Virus record (IMG/VR): IMGVR_UViG_3300008107_004148
Coordinates: 1-50,201 of that record
DNA from: a virus
Reading direction: 5' to 3' (one strand)
Length of the DNA stretch: 50,201 nucleotides
Shown here: positions 39,121-47,428 of the stretch, piece by piece
Numbering within the stretch: position 1 is the first letter of the stretch
Layout of the letters: each line of letters begins with the position of its first letter
Translations under genes and position numbers: made by a program
The notes under the pieces: generated by a model
The model's input: the letters and a program-made list of their open reading frames with translations, nothing else
Told to the model about the DNA's origin: nothing
Databases searched by the model: none

Positions 39121-39432
39121 ATGAAATTATTAACAACAGCAATTTTTGCAGGTATGATGGTTATTGGTACAGCAGCCTGCGCCAAAGAAGAACCAAAAAA
39201 AGCAACACAAGCAACACCAGCAGCCACAGCAAACGCAACTGCTCCGGCTGCTCCAGCGGATACTAATAAAGAAGCTCCAAAAACTAAACAAGTTTGCTTA
39301 GATGTACAAGGTAAAGACGGAAAACCTGTAATGGATCCTAAAACTAATAAACCAAAACAAACTTGTACTACAGTCAAAGTTCGTGAAAAGTTCGAAGGAA
39401 CTAAGATCGAAGACGCTAAGAAGAGCAAGTAA
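39121..39432 (+). CDS. Ala/Lys-rich lipoprotein
   Basis: 103 residues with signal peptide and lipobox-like GTAAC (C20). The mature part is a Thr/Ala/Pro-rich linker (TQATPAATANATAPAAPADTN) followed by KQVCLDVQGKDGKPVMDPKTNKPKQTCTTV with a Cys pair that could form a disulphide. Placed between the holin-side membrane peptide and a second lipoprotein. Could bind the outer membrane or mask it against superinfection; function unknown. Confidence 0.7.
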   Translation: MKLLTTAIFAGMMVIGTAACAKEEPKKATQATPAATANATAPAAPADTNKEAPKTKQVCLDVQGKDGKPVMDPKTNKPKQTCTTVKVREKFEGTKIEDAKKSK

Positions 39433-39821
39433 TGAGAATCTTAGCTGCCGCAGTTCTTGCTTTATCATTAACAGGCTGTGCTACTGTACAGAATTGGATA
39501 CCCAGCTTCTGGGATGATAATCAAAGCCGCGCAATCGTTGATGTACGTCAATCAGTAGCACAGTTAGATTGCAATATAGATCATGCTCCACAAGTAAAAC
39601 GCATTAAAGATCATCTAGAATGGTTTGATCTTTATAGTGAAAGCAAGGGATCACGTCAACAGGATGTTCGTAAGTTGATCGGACCGATGAAAGAAACTGT
39701 TGACGATTTTTATAAACGCAGTATTGACAAACAGGGCACCAAAGCCTACTGTGAAATTAAAAAGAAAATAATGATACTTCAGTCTGAAAAGTCTGCAAGT
39801 GCAGTATTAGGGAGATTCTAA
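39432..39821 (+). CDS. Lipoprotein of unknown function
   Basis: 129 residues with lipobox LTGC (C16) and an otherwise helical mature domain (RIKDHLEWFDLYSESKG, KETVDDFYKRSIDKQG). The ATG is at 39432 in a TAATG overlap. Third lipoprotein in the cassette with 38378 and 39121. Could be an envelope-stress or exclusion protein; no family recognised. Confidence 0.7.
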   Translation: MRILAAAVLALSLTGCATVQNWIPSFWDDNQSRAIVDVRQSVAQLDCNIDHAPQVKRIKDHLEWFDLYSESKGSRQQDVRKLIGPMKETVDDFYKRSIDKQGTKAYCEIKKKIMILQSEKSASAVLGRF

Positions 39822-40052
39822 ATGCAAGAACTAAGAGCACTAATTGGTTGTGGTCGTCCATGGGCAGAACAAAGAGCTCAAATGGCATTGCAACTATCAG
39901 AAGCGTATTCCGCTGGACAAATTAGTCCTGATGAATATAAAGAATTACTACAAGACTTAGTCAGAACAGATATACTAGACAATGAAGCAGACGATATGGC
40001 TGTAAAAGCCATGCTGGTTACAGGTGTGTATGGTCTACTTCAAGTTGTTTAA
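39822..40052 (+). CDS. Small helical protein of unknown function
   Basis: 76 residues starting MQELRALIGCGRPWAEQRAQMAL, mostly helical with no membrane segment or signal peptide. Directly after the lipoprotein stop (no gap). Probably co-expressed with the envelope genes. Confidence 0.65.
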   Translation: MQELRALIGCGRPWAEQRAQMALQLSEAYSAGQISPDEYKELLQDLVRTDILDNEADDMAVKAMLVTGVYGLLQVV

Positions 40053-40064
40053 CAAAGGAAAATT

Positions 40065-40511
40065 ATGAAAAGTTTATTTGTATTTTTATTAGCAACAGTA
40101 TTATCTGTTCCGGCTTTTGCACAAGGCAAAATGCCTACTAAGTCAGCAACATATGATGCACAAATTATTAGAGTGAGTGATGGCGATACTATTGTAATCG
40201 CCGCCCCCTTTCTACCAGCCCCGCTCAAACCTGAACTTGCTGTTAGAATCTACGGCGTTGACACCCCAGAAAAAGGACACAGAGCTCAATGTCCACAAGA
40301 AGACCAGCGAGCGCAACTGGCGAGTAAATTTACAACTCAAGCCATACAATCCCACCCAAAGCACCAGGTTATTATCTATGGATGGGATAAGTTTGGTGGC
40401 CGTATATTGGGAGACATCTTGGTAAATGGACAAAGTATTCGACAAGGATTAATTGCCAACGGTTTAGCTAGAGAGTATTACGGCGATGCTAAACAAAGTT
40501 GGTGTAACTAA
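40065..40511 (+). CDS. Secreted thermonuclease (SNase-like)
   Basis: 148 residues with an N-terminal signal peptide (FVFLLATVLSVPAFA|Q) and the SNase motif set: DGDT (residues 39-42), R61-x-x-G-V-D66-T-P-E69, and KFGGRILGDIL. This fold cuts DNA and RNA with Ca2+ after export. In a lytic phage it could act in the periplasm on host or competing phage DNA. Preceded by AAAGGA. Confidence 0.88.
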   Translation: MKSLFVFLLATVLSVPAFAQGKMPTKSATYDAQIIRVSDGDTIVIAAPFLPAPLKPELAVRIYGVDTPEKGHRAQCPQEDQRAQLASKFTTQAIQSHPKHQVIIYGWDKFGGRILGDILVNGQSIRQGLIANGLAREYYGDAKQSWCN

Positions 40512-40618
40512 CACACCTTAGGACCGGTATTAAGTTACCGAAAGTGTGCGCCGGCTGCTGGCGCGGAGAAAGCGATTCGCTACCGTAGACTTCGAAAGTG
40601 AGCTTTATAAAGATTAAA
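40512..40618 (+). ncRNA. Unassigned structured RNA upstream of the amidotransferase-like gene
   Basis: 107 bases with no start-stop frame of use. CACAC (40512-40516) pairs with GTGTG (40544-40548) and encloses CGGTA/TACCG (40525-40529 with 40536-40540) across an internal loop; then GCGCC (40548-40552) pairs with GGCGC (40560-40564), AGCG-ATT-CGCT follows (40571-40581), and ACTT-CGA-AAGT (40589-40599). The GC-rich helices stand out from the AT-rich surroundings. It ends a few bases before a TTG start that lacks a good ribosome site, so a riboswitch or leader-control role is plausible. I cannot match it to a known family. Confidence 0.6.
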
Positions 40619-40619
40619 G

Positions 40620-41249
40620 TTGAAAAAGATAGCATTATTTTTGCATCAACCCATCTGTGCCGTGGACTCTGCTAACGGCATCATCAAAGCTCTTTCATCC
40701 CACTACAGTTTTAAATTATTTTCTAGAGACGAAGTTGAACCTACCTTCTTTGATGATGTAGACTGCGTATGTTTTCCCGGAGGCTACGGTGACAGCGATA
40801 GATATGATACTCTAATGAAATGGAACTGTGACGCTGTTAGAAACTTTGTAAAGAGTGGAGGCAAATTTCTTGGAATATGCATGGGAGCATACTGGGCAGA
40901 TCGAGACTACCTTAATGTCTTAGATGGTGTTAGAGCAGTACAGTACATCAAACAACCTAACACTGACACAAGACGCCCCCATCCTAAAGCTATGCCAGTG
41001 AATTGGTTAGGTGTTAACGAAAGGATGTATTTCTATGACGGCTGTGCATTTGTTGGTAATAATATGGATGTTGTGGCTACCTATAGCAACGGTGATCCTA
41101 TGGCTATTATACAAGGACGCATTGGTGTAATAGGATGCCATCCAGAAAGTGAACAGTGGTGGTACGACAAAAAATATCTACAGCCTCACTGGCACGAGAA
41201 TCGACATCACCAATTATTATTAAATTTTGTTAATAGACTATTAAGCTAA
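40620..41249 (+). CDS. Class I glutamine amidotransferase-like protein
   Basis: 209 residues. CFPGGYGD, then LGICMGAYWA with nucleophile C87, and GCHPESE with H174 and E176 form the Cys-His-Glu triad. Long insertion RRPHPKAMPVNWLGVNE after the nucleophile. The family includes biotin-protein-ligase N-terminal-like domains and other stand-alone amidotransferases; no partner synthetase seen. The TTG start (40620) has no proper Shine-Dalgarno, and a structured RNA lies just before it. Converges on the HAD gene with a nine-base overlap. Confidence 0.75.
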   Translation: MKKIALFLHQPICAVDSANGIIKALSSHYSFKLFSRDEVEPTFFDDVDCVCFPGGYGDSDRYDTLMKWNCDAVRNFVKSGGKFLGICMGAYWADRDYLNVLDGVRAVQYIKQPNTDTRRPHPKAMPVNWLGVNERMYFYDGCAFVGNNMDVVATYSNGDPMAIIQGRIGVIGCHPESEQWWYDKKYLQPHWHENRHHQLLLNFVNRLLS

Positions 41250-41822
41250 AACAAGTTCGTAAATCTCTTTCCAATTTTTAACAATATTATATTCACAAAC
41301 GTGGTGCATGTTATGTCCATGCTCAATAAGAATACTTTTTAATCCCAACGCATGTCCAACATCTGCGTTTTGCGGCTTGTCTTCAATCCACCACATACCA
41401 CTATCCTTGTACGGAGCCAATGCACTGTCTTTATCTGCGCCTGTGTCTAAGCAAATAACTGATTCAATAGCATTGCCAAAGATCTTGCGTAAATTCATTT
41501 CACGCAGTTTCTGTGCATTTTTATCTAGACTCAAACTTGTAATAACACGGAATTGATATCCGTGTTCTTCGTGCAGTCGTTTAACATAGAAAGCACTGTC
41601 ACGAAGTGCAGGAAGAAAGCCAATGGCTGCAGATTCATTAAAAGTCTTAACAACTTTCTTAGCATCTTTTTCTTCTAATTCATTGTAGTGATGATGCAGA
41701 TAATAGCTTTTCTTATTATCCGCTGTTAGTGTATAACCTCGTTCTTGCATCCAAACTGAGAATGCCCATTCCCAATCTAGTAGAACTCCGTCTGCGTCTG
41801 TGAGTATAAGTTTACGTTTCAT
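41241..41822 (-). CDS. HAD-family phosphatase (5'-nucleotidase-like)
   Basis: 193 residues. D9-A-D11-G in LILTDADGVLLDW is HAD motif I; the sequence VITSLSLDKNAQKLRE (motif II-like Thr/Ser) and WWIEDKPQNADVGHALG (motif III-IV, IEDKP with Asp) follow. It removes phosphate from a small substrate, possibly a nucleotide as in other phage HAD proteins. The ATG at 41822 coincides with the predicted start of transcription from the promoter at 41829-41857; a frame extended to 41837 was rejected. Confidence 0.82.
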   Translation of the reverse strand: MKRKLILTDADGVLLDWEWAFSVWMQERGYTLTADNKKSYYLHHHYNELEEKDAKKVVKTFNESAAIGFLPALRDSAFYVKRLHEEHGYQFRVITSLSLDKNAQKLREMNLRKIFGNAIESVICLDTGADKDSALAPYKDSGMWWIEDKPQNADVGHALGLKSILIEHGHNMHHVCEYNIVKNWKEIYELVLA

Positions 41823-41828
41823 AATGCT

Positions 41829-41857
41829 ATTATACAATATTCTTGCTCACCTGTCAA
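41829..41857 (-). promoter_or_regulatory. Sigma-70 promoter, TTGACA-17-TATAAT (minus strand)
   Basis: On the minus strand -35 TTGACA (41857-41852) and -10 TATAAT (41834-41829) with 17 bp between. Seven bases on is 41822, the A of the ATG: a leaderless mRNA. It is back-to-back with the desaturase promoter. Confidence 0.86.
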
Positions 41858-41861
41858 CAGG

Positions 41862-41867
41862 TAAATA
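41862..41867 (+). promoter_or_regulatory. Late-type promoter motif for the desaturase gene
   Basis: GTAAATATAC 38 bases before the TTG start at 41905, with TTGGAG between as ribosome site. It lies beside the -35 region of the divergent sigma-70 promoter. Confidence 0.45.
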
Positions 41868-41904
41868 TACTATTACACAGACACAACATCTTTTGGAGAA
41901 TATT

Positions 41905-42609
41905 TTGGAAATTATCTTAGCAATCCTAATAATGACGCACATTACTATAGTGTGTGTTACGCTGTATTTGCATAGAAGTCAGGCACATAGAGGAATTGAG
42001 TTTCATCCAATTCTAAGTCATTTTATGAGATTTTGGTTATGGATGACCACAGGAATGACTACTAAAGCATGGGTAGCAGTGCATCGCAAGCATCATCAAT
42101 CAACTGATGTAGAAGGCGATCCACACAGTCCTCACATCTTTGGTATTAAACGATTACTACTAGGTGGATGGAGTTTATATCACGAAGCTACTAAAGATCC
42201 ACAAATGGTTATTAAGTATGGTGCAGGTACTCCGAAAGATCGTATTGAAGTTTTCTATACTAGATATCACCGCCATGGCATTCTCTTAATGTTAGTCATA
42301 GACTTGTTATTATTTGGGCTATGGGGTTTTCTAGTATGGGGCGTACAGATGATCTGGATTCCATTCTGGGCCGCAGGATTTATTAATGGCATTGGTCACT
42401 GGTGGGGATATCGTAACGGTGAAACCAAAGACCATAGTCGTAATGTTGGGCCTTGGGGCATACTAATTGGTGGTGAAGAACTACACAATAATCATCACTT
42501 GGATCCTGCTAACCCTAAACTAAGTCGTCGTTGGTTTGAGTTTGATATTGGCTGGATGTGGTTTAAGTTATTTGAATTATTTGGATTAGCCAAGTTGAGA
42601 AACAGTTAA
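41905..42609 (+). CDS. Membrane fatty-acid desaturase
   Basis: 234 residues from a TTG start. Three histidine boxes appear in order: H23-RSQAH28, H60-RKHH64 and H194-NNHH198, the di-iron ligands of acyl-lipid/acyl-CoA desaturases (Delta9 type). Hydrophobic segments flank them (2-22, 125-160). It would introduce a double bond into host acyl chains, altering membrane fluidity during infection. Start TTG at 41905 has GGAG six bases before. Host homologues are usually 270-400 residues. Confidence 0.88.
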   Translation: MEIILAILIMTHITIVCVTLYLHRSQAHRGIEFHPILSHFMRFWLWMTTGMTTKAWVAVHRKHHQSTDVEGDPHSPHIFGIKRLLLGGWSLYHEATKDPQMVIKYGAGTPKDRIEVFYTRYHRHGILLMLVIDLLLFGLWGFLVWGVQMIWIPFWAAGFINGIGHWWGYRNGETKDHSRNVGPWGILIGGEELHNNHHLDPANPKLSRRWFEFDIGWMWFKLFELFGLAKLRNS

Positions 42610-42618
42610 TAACCTGAG

Positions 42619-42624
42619 TAAATA
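42619..42624 (+). promoter_or_regulatory. Late-type promoter motif TAAATA
   Basis: GAGTAAATACTAAATG: four bases separate the motif from the ATG at 42629, so the kinase-like mRNA would be leaderless. Confidence 0.5.
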
Positions 42625-42628
42625 CTAA

Positions 42629-43204
42629 ATGAAAATAACAGAATTAGTCGGCGTAAAGCAAGATTTGGCAACAGCATCCTATACAGATGTTCTACAACAA
42701 AAAGGCTTTGCTGCTTTAGGCAGTGGTTCTTTCGCTACTGTGTGGGGGCACCCCGACTTTGATTATGTATTAAAAACATTCAAAGCCAGCGACACTTCTT
42801 ATTTGGAATGGTTAGCTGCTTGTCGATCTAATCAACAGAATCTTTTCATTCCACAGTTTATTAGCCCAAAGCCTGTAAAAGTTGTTCCTGGCATACTTGC
42901 AATACGTATGGAAAAACTCACGCCTGCCTCAGCCGCGGTCAAACCTATTTTGGATAAGTTAGAGGATGTAATAAATGAAGTTACTATTGAAGCTGACCGG
43001 CCCACTAGTAGTGCTAGAACCATCTCAAGAATAATAAAAGAAAGTTATCCTGGACTAGCTGCCTATGCAGCGGCTAACAAAGGGTTGATCCCGGCTATCT
43101 CCCTTATTGCCAATATCATCAATAATGGTAGTGGAGTAAATGATTTAAGCGTTAGTAATATTATGATGCGTGGCGAGCAAATGGTATTTACTGACCCAGT
43201 ATAA
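42629..43204 (+). CDS. Protein-kinase-like fold protein
   Basis: 191 residues. Gly-rich loop L30-GSGSFATV38 followed by the expected lysine K49 in YVLKTF; catalytic-loop-like NDLSVSN (D172, N177) and FTDPV (D189) in place of DFG. No HRD histidine and no activation loop, since the protein ends two residues after D189. Small phosphotransferase or pseudokinase; its substrate is unknown. It has a late-type promoter and no ribosome site. Confidence 0.6.
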   Translation: MKITELVGVKQDLATASYTDVLQQKGFAALGSGSFATVWGHPDFDYVLKTFKASDTSYLEWLAACRSNQQNLFIPQFISPKPVKVVPGILAIRMEKLTPASAAVKPILDKLEDVINEVTIEADRPTSSARTISRIIKESYPGLAAYAAANKGLIPAISLIANIINNGSGVNDLSVSNIMMRGEQMVFTDPV

Positions 43205-43248
43205 TCCAAGCTACGCTCTTAATATAATTTATTGCGATATATAATAGT

Positions 43249-44043
43249 ATGGATTATTACTCTGTACTAGGCATTGCCAAATCTGCTAATCAAGATGACA
43301 TTAAGCGAGCATATCGAAAACTTGCAATGCAACATCACCCTGACAAAGGCGGTGACGAAGCTAAGTTTAAAGAGATTAACGAAGCCTATTCTGTATTAGG
43401 CGATCCAGCTCAACGAGCGCAATACGACAATCCTCAACCACAGGTTAGATTTAGAGCCGGTGACTTTAATAACGATCCATTCTCTGACATGATGTCACAG
43501 ATGTTTGGTGGTCGAACAAGACGTAACCCAGACATTACTATTGCAGCAAAAATAGATCTAGTAGATTCAATTGTTGGTAAAAAATTAATAGCAGCCTATA
43601 GATTAAGATCAGGTAGGGAAGAAACTGTAAATATTGATATACCACCTGGTGCTAGACACGGAGACACTATTCGATTCAGCGGGCTAGGCGATGATATTAT
43701 GCCGGGACAACGCGGCAATCTTTTTGTAAAAATACAAATACTAGCACATCCTGTTTGGCGTAGAGAAGATGATGACTTGTATGCTAAACAGAATGTCAAC
43801 GCTCTTGACTTAATCTTAGGATGTAGTATAATAGTAAATACTGTAGAAGGTCGTCAATTAGAATTAAAAATTCCTAAAGCATCAAGAAACGGAATAACAT
43901 TTAGTATCAGCGACTATGGCGCACCAAATGTACACACAGGCAGACGTGGAAAAATTTTCCTAACAGTCGAAGCAGAAATTCCTAAAATAGACGACGAAGA
44001 TATGCTAAACAAAATTAGAGAGATAAGAAATGCAATTAGTTAA
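43249..44043 (+). CDS. DnaJ-like co-chaperone (CbpA type)
   Basis: 264 residues. J-domain at 1-65 with H30-P-D32 and [24 protein letters not shown]. No Zn-finger domain, but the two C-terminal beta domains ([28 protein letters not shown]) match DnaJ class II/CbpA proteins. It recruits DnaK to substrates. The start has no Shine-Dalgarno; TATAAT (43240-43245) ends three bases before it, but the -35 region there is weak. First gene of the DnaJ-PDF-ClpA run. Confidence 0.9.
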   Translation: MDYYSVLGIAKSANQDDIKRAYRKLAMQHHPDKGGDEAKFKEINEAYSVLGDPAQRAQYDNPQPQVRFRAGDFNNDPFSDMMSQMFGGRTRRNPDITIAAKIDLVDSIVGKKLIAAYRLRSGREETVNIDIPPGARHGDTIRFSGLGDDIMPGQRGNLFVKIQILAHPVWRREDDDLYAKQNVNALDLILGCSIIVNTVEGRQLELKIPKASRNGITFSISDYGAPNVHTGRRGKIFLTVEAEIPKIDDEDMLNKIREIRNAIS

Positions 44044-44539
44044 ATCACCGGATCCTTGGCTAGATAAAGCAGTATCTGCTTTTGATTTTGAAACACTGGA
44101 TGCTAAACAAATAGAAAAAGAAATGATTGAGCTAATGATTGCCGAAGGCGGTATAGGCCTTAGTGCTAATCAAGTTGCACTAGATGCTCAAATATTTGTT
44201 ATAAAACCGTATCTGCTAGAAAATAAAGAACCGTTCGCTGTTATTAATCCTGTTATACTTAGAGTAACAGAAGATACAGATGCTAGTCCAGAAGGATGTC
44301 TGAGTCATCCGTTGCTGTTCTTGAATGTAAAAAGACCTAGGGGGTTGGTGGCCAAGTACCTTGACACAGACGCAAAAGAGTGTACAATAGAACTATACGA
44401 TATTGATGCTCGTTGCTTCCTACATGAATATGATCATCTTCAAGGGATTGAGTTCGTTGATAGAGTATCGAAACTAAAATTAGATTTAGCACGTAAAAAA
44501 CAAATTAAAATAGAAAAAAGGATTGCACAACATGGTTGA
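44030..44539 (+). CDS. def: Peptide deformylase
   Basis: 169 residues with the three deformylase motifs: GIGLSANQ (residues 41-48), EGCLS (88-92) with the metal-binding C90, and HEYDH (132-136). It removes the formyl group from nascent proteins. Phage deformylases of marine viruses are known to be active on host photosystem proteins; here the target is open. Overlaps the DnaJ-like gene by 14 bases. Confidence 0.93.
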   Translation: MQLVKSPDPWLDKAVSAFDFETLDAKQIEKEMIELMIAEGGIGLSANQVALDAQIFVIKPYLLENKEPFAVINPVILRVTEDTDASPEGCLSHPLLFLNVKRPRGLVAKYLDTDAKECTIELYDIDARCFLHEYDHLQGIEFVDRVSKLKLDLARKKQIKIEKRIAQHG

Positions 44540-46769
44540 ACCATCAGAAGAACTACAACTTGTCTTTGATAAAGCTGTTAAAGATGCTAAGGCACTCAAG
44601 CACGAATATGTTACCCTTGAGCATCTGCTTTTTGCAATGTTGTGCTCTGAAAACTTTTACAATCTAGTAAAAGGTGCTAGTGCTGATGTTGATTATATCA
44701 AAACTAATCTAGAATATTATCTTAAAAATAATCTAGAAGAAATTAAAACAGAAGCAGAAAAGTATAAGCCAAAGAAAACACAGTCAGTTGAACGCTGTTT
44801 GAATAGAGCATTTACACAAGTATTGTTTGCTGGACGATCTGAGATTCAACTGAGCGATGTATTGCTTAGTATACTGTCTGAAAAGAAAAGTCATGCCGCA
44901 TACTATGCAGAAAAAGCAGGTATTGAAAAAGAAAAGTTTGCTGATTATATCAACAATGAATTAGAAGTTGAAACACAAGATGAAGAAGTGTCAGGTGTTG
45001 CTCAAAAGGCACTGAGACAATTTACGACTAACCTTAACGACGAAGTTAAAAAGAAACGCATTGATCCATTGATTGGTCGTGCAGACGAACTTGAAAGTAT
45101 TGCTCTTGCTTTGGGTAGACGCAGTAAGAACAACGTACTGTTAGTTGGTGAGCCCGGTGTTGGTAAGACTGCTATTGCAGAAGGTCTTGCATACAATATC
45201 GTTGAAGGTACTGTGCCAGCGTTTTTAAAAGATTACTCTGTGTACATGCTGGACATTGGTAGTATGCTTGCAGGTTCTAAGTATCGCGGTGACTTTGAAG
45301 AACGTTTTAAACTTGTACTGTCAGGATTAAAGAGCAAAGGTAAAACTATTATGTTTATCGACGAAGCTCACATGATGAACGGTGCAGGTGCAGGTGGCGG
45401 CAACAGTGCTAATGACCTTGCTAATATGTTAAAGCCTGCACTGAGCAAAGGTAACATCAAAGTTGTAGCAAGTACTACTTGGGAAGAATATCGCAAGTAC
45501 TTTGAAAAGGATCGTGCGTTGATGCGCAGATTCCAACGTGTTACTGTTGACGAGCCTACTCCAGAAGTAACCAAAGACATCTTACGTGGTATTAAGAAGT
45601 ACTACGAAGATCATCACAAAGTAACTATCACAGACGAAGCGATTGAAGTTGCTGTTAAGCTCAGTGTCAAGTATCAAGCAGATAAGAAGTTACCAGATAA
45701 GGCTATTGACTTGATCGATCTTGCGTGTTCTAGATTTAATCTAAAAGATGTCAAAGAAAAAATCGTAGGCGAACAAGAAGTACAGTTTGAACTTGCTAAG
45801 GTAGTAAATCTTCCTCCAGAACAGGTTATGGAGAAAGAAACTTCTAATCTAGAAAATCTAGAAAAGAATTTAAAAGCAGAAGTATACGGCCAAGATAACG
45901 CGATTGAAAATATTGTTGATAAGATTCTTGTTGCACAAGCTGGACTAAAACCAGAAAACAAACCAATTGGTAGCTTTGTATTCATGGGTCCAACTGGTAC
46001 AGGTAAAACAGAAACTGCTAAACAACTTGCTGGACAGCTTGGTGTAAAATTAGTACGCTTTGACATGAGTGAATATCAGGAAAAGCACAGCGTTAGTAAA
46101 CTGATTGGTTCACCTCCAGGCTATGTAGGCTTTGAAGAAAACGCAGGTATTCTAATTACTAAATTACAAGAACACCCTAACTGTGTGCTGTTGCTGGATG
46201 AGATTGAAAAAGCACATCCTGATGTAGCCACAATCCTATTACAGATTATGGACAACGGTCGTATAACTGGATCAAATGGTAAAGAAGCTGATGCACGTAA
46301 CTGTGTATTAATCTTAACTACTAACTTGGGCGCACAGGATGCTGAAAAGAATAATATAGGATTCGGTGACAGTCAAGACAAGGAATACGAAGACAAAGAG
46401 CTTAAGAAATTCTTTAGTCCAGAGTTCCGCAATCGATTAGATGGTATTATTACATTTGGTAAACTGACTAAAGAAGTAATGATGAAGGTTGTTGGCAAGT
46501 TCTTAGTTGAACTTAAGGCTCAAGTAGCTGATAAAAATGTTGAAATTTCAATCACAAACGAATCACTTGATGCACTAGTAGATCGTGGATTTGATAAAAA
46601 GATGGGTGCTCGTCCTCTACAACGTGTGATTGACAAAGATATTAAACGTCCTTTGGCTCGCAAGCTGTTGTTTGGCGAGTTGAAGAATGGTGGAAAAGTA
46701 AACATCGACTTCAGAAACAACGAGTTTGTACTCGAATGTGTCACGGAGCAAGTAGTTGAAAAAGTGTGA
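44532..46769 (+). CDS. ClpA-like AAA+ unfoldase
   Basis: 745 residues. An N domain (1-140) is followed by AAA+ module 1 with Walker A GEPGVGKTA (206-214) and DEAH-type FIDEAH, and module 2 with Walker A GPTGTGKT (486-493), LLLDEIEKAHPDVATILLQ and EFRNRLDGI. The loop NNIGFGD has the tripeptide I609-G-F611, matching the [LIV]-G-[FL] loop by which ClpA and ClpX dock to ClpP. ClpB-type long M-domain is absent. ATG at 44532 lies in the overlap with the deformylase stop; a TTG at 44523 was not chosen. It probably feeds host ClpP. Confidence 0.87.
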   Translation: MVEPSEELQLVFDKAVKDAKALKHEYVTLEHLLFAMLCSENFYNLVKGASADVDYIKTNLEYYLKNNLEEIKTEAEKYKPKKTQSVERCLNRAFTQVLFAGRSEIQLSDVLLSILSEKKSHAAYYAEKAGIEKEKFADYINNELEVETQDEEVSGVAQKALRQFTTNLNDEVKKKRIDPLIGRADELESIALALGRRSKNNVLLVGEPGVGKTAIAEGLAYNIVEGTVPAFLKDYSVYMLDIGSMLAGSKYRGDFEERFKLVLSGLKSKGKTIMFIDEAHMMNGAGAGGGNSANDLANMLKPALSKGNIKVVASTTWEEYRKYFEKDRALMRRFQRVTVDEPTPEVTKDILRGIKKYYEDHHKVTITDEAIEVAVKLSVKYQADKKLPDKAIDLIDLACSRFNLKDVKEKIVGEQEVQFELAKVVNLPPEQVMEKETSNLENLEKNLKAEVYGQDNAIENIVDKILVAQAGLKPENKPIGSFVFMGPTGTGKTETAKQLAGQLGVKLVRFDMSEYQEKHSVSKLIGSPPGYVGFEENAGILITKLQEHPNCVLLLDEIEKAHPDVATILLQIMDNGRITGSNGKEADARNCVLILTTNLGAQDAEKNNIGFGDSQDKEYEDKELKKFFSPEFRNRLDGIITFGKLTKEVMMKVVGKFLVELKAQVADKNVEISITNESLDALVDRGFDKKMGARPLQRVIDKDIKRPLARKLLFGELKNGGKVNIDFRNNEFVLECVTEQVVEKV

Positions 46770-47424
46770 AACACACAAACTTTTTTGGAATAAATACTTC
46801 TACAAGTTGGTCATAAACAACCGACTTGCAGGAGCATTTAGGAATAAGAATCTAAGAATGGCCAAATCATTCTTAGATTCACTTGACATAGAGTATAAGG
46901 CTGGTAGACCTTTGATGCTTACTAAAACACTACGTCAAGATGTAATAACAGAAAGTCATTATCGTGATGCAAAAAAGATACATAAGTATCTTAACAATGT
47001 TGATGACTATATGCTTAGAGTTGAAAGTTCTAATCTATGCATTTACAGCAACGATCGAAAATGGTTAACTAATCTAAAAGCAGATATAAGCGCATATAAC
47101 TTAGAAGAATTTTGGGAACCAAGTCCTGAAGCACTTAATATTCTTAATGCCAACACCATCATTGTAGAACAAGAAATACCATTCCAGTTCCGCGTTACCC
47201 TTGGTCGTAAGCGTGGAAATGAAAACTTTGCATTATGGGCTGAGAAAAATCCCAAGCAAATAAAACTGGGCCCCGTGCTTAAAGAAGTAATGATAGAAAA
47301 TGGGTACGTTGACGGCATGTATTTTTATGCCCGAGACGATCGTACTCTCCAGCTATGTAACTTAATGCTGGACAATATTCGCAGAGTTGATCGTATAGTG
47401 TCAAAGCGTAATATTGATAAATAG
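46756..47424 (+). CDS. Phage protein of unknown function
   Basis: 222 residues starting at TTG (46756), preceded by GGAGCAAGTAG, overlapping the ClpA gene by 14 bases. Very basic N-terminus (KKCETHKLFWNKYFYKLVINNRLAGAFRNKN). Contains FWEPSPEALNILNANTIIVEQEIP and a Trp-rich middle. No family recognised. It might be an adaptor for the ClpA-like protein, as the two are translationally coupled, but this is inference. Confidence 0.65.
   Translation: MKKCETHKLFWNKYFYKLVINNRLAGAFRNKNLRMAKSFLDSLDIEYKAGRPLMLTKTLRQDVITESHYRDAKKIHKYLNNVDDYMLRVESSNLCIYSNDRKWLTNLKADISAYNLEEFWEPSPEALNILNANTIIVEQEIPFQFRVTLGRKRGNENFALWAEKNPKQIKLGPVLKEVMIENGYVDGMYFYARDDRTLQLCNLMLDNIRRVDRIVSKRNIDK
47416..47423 (+). promoter_or_regulatory. 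Late promoter GATAAATA
   Basis: Starts inside the end of the preceding gene; the sixth base after it is 47429, the A of the next ATG, so the transcript is predicted leaderless. Confidence 0.72.
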
Positions 47425-47428
47425 TTAC

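Noticed and set aside
40512-40618. Ribozyme (hammerhead, HDV, twister, pistol) at the structured RNA
   Set aside because: No CUGAUGA core, and the order of stems does not fit the other cores as far as I can recall them; left as an unassigned RNA.
43240-43245. TATAAT directly before the DnaJ-like ATG as a leaderless promoter
   Set aside because: The ATG is only three bases beyond it, and the -35 position reads TCTTAA, a poor match; a second TATAAT at 43223 also lacks a -35.
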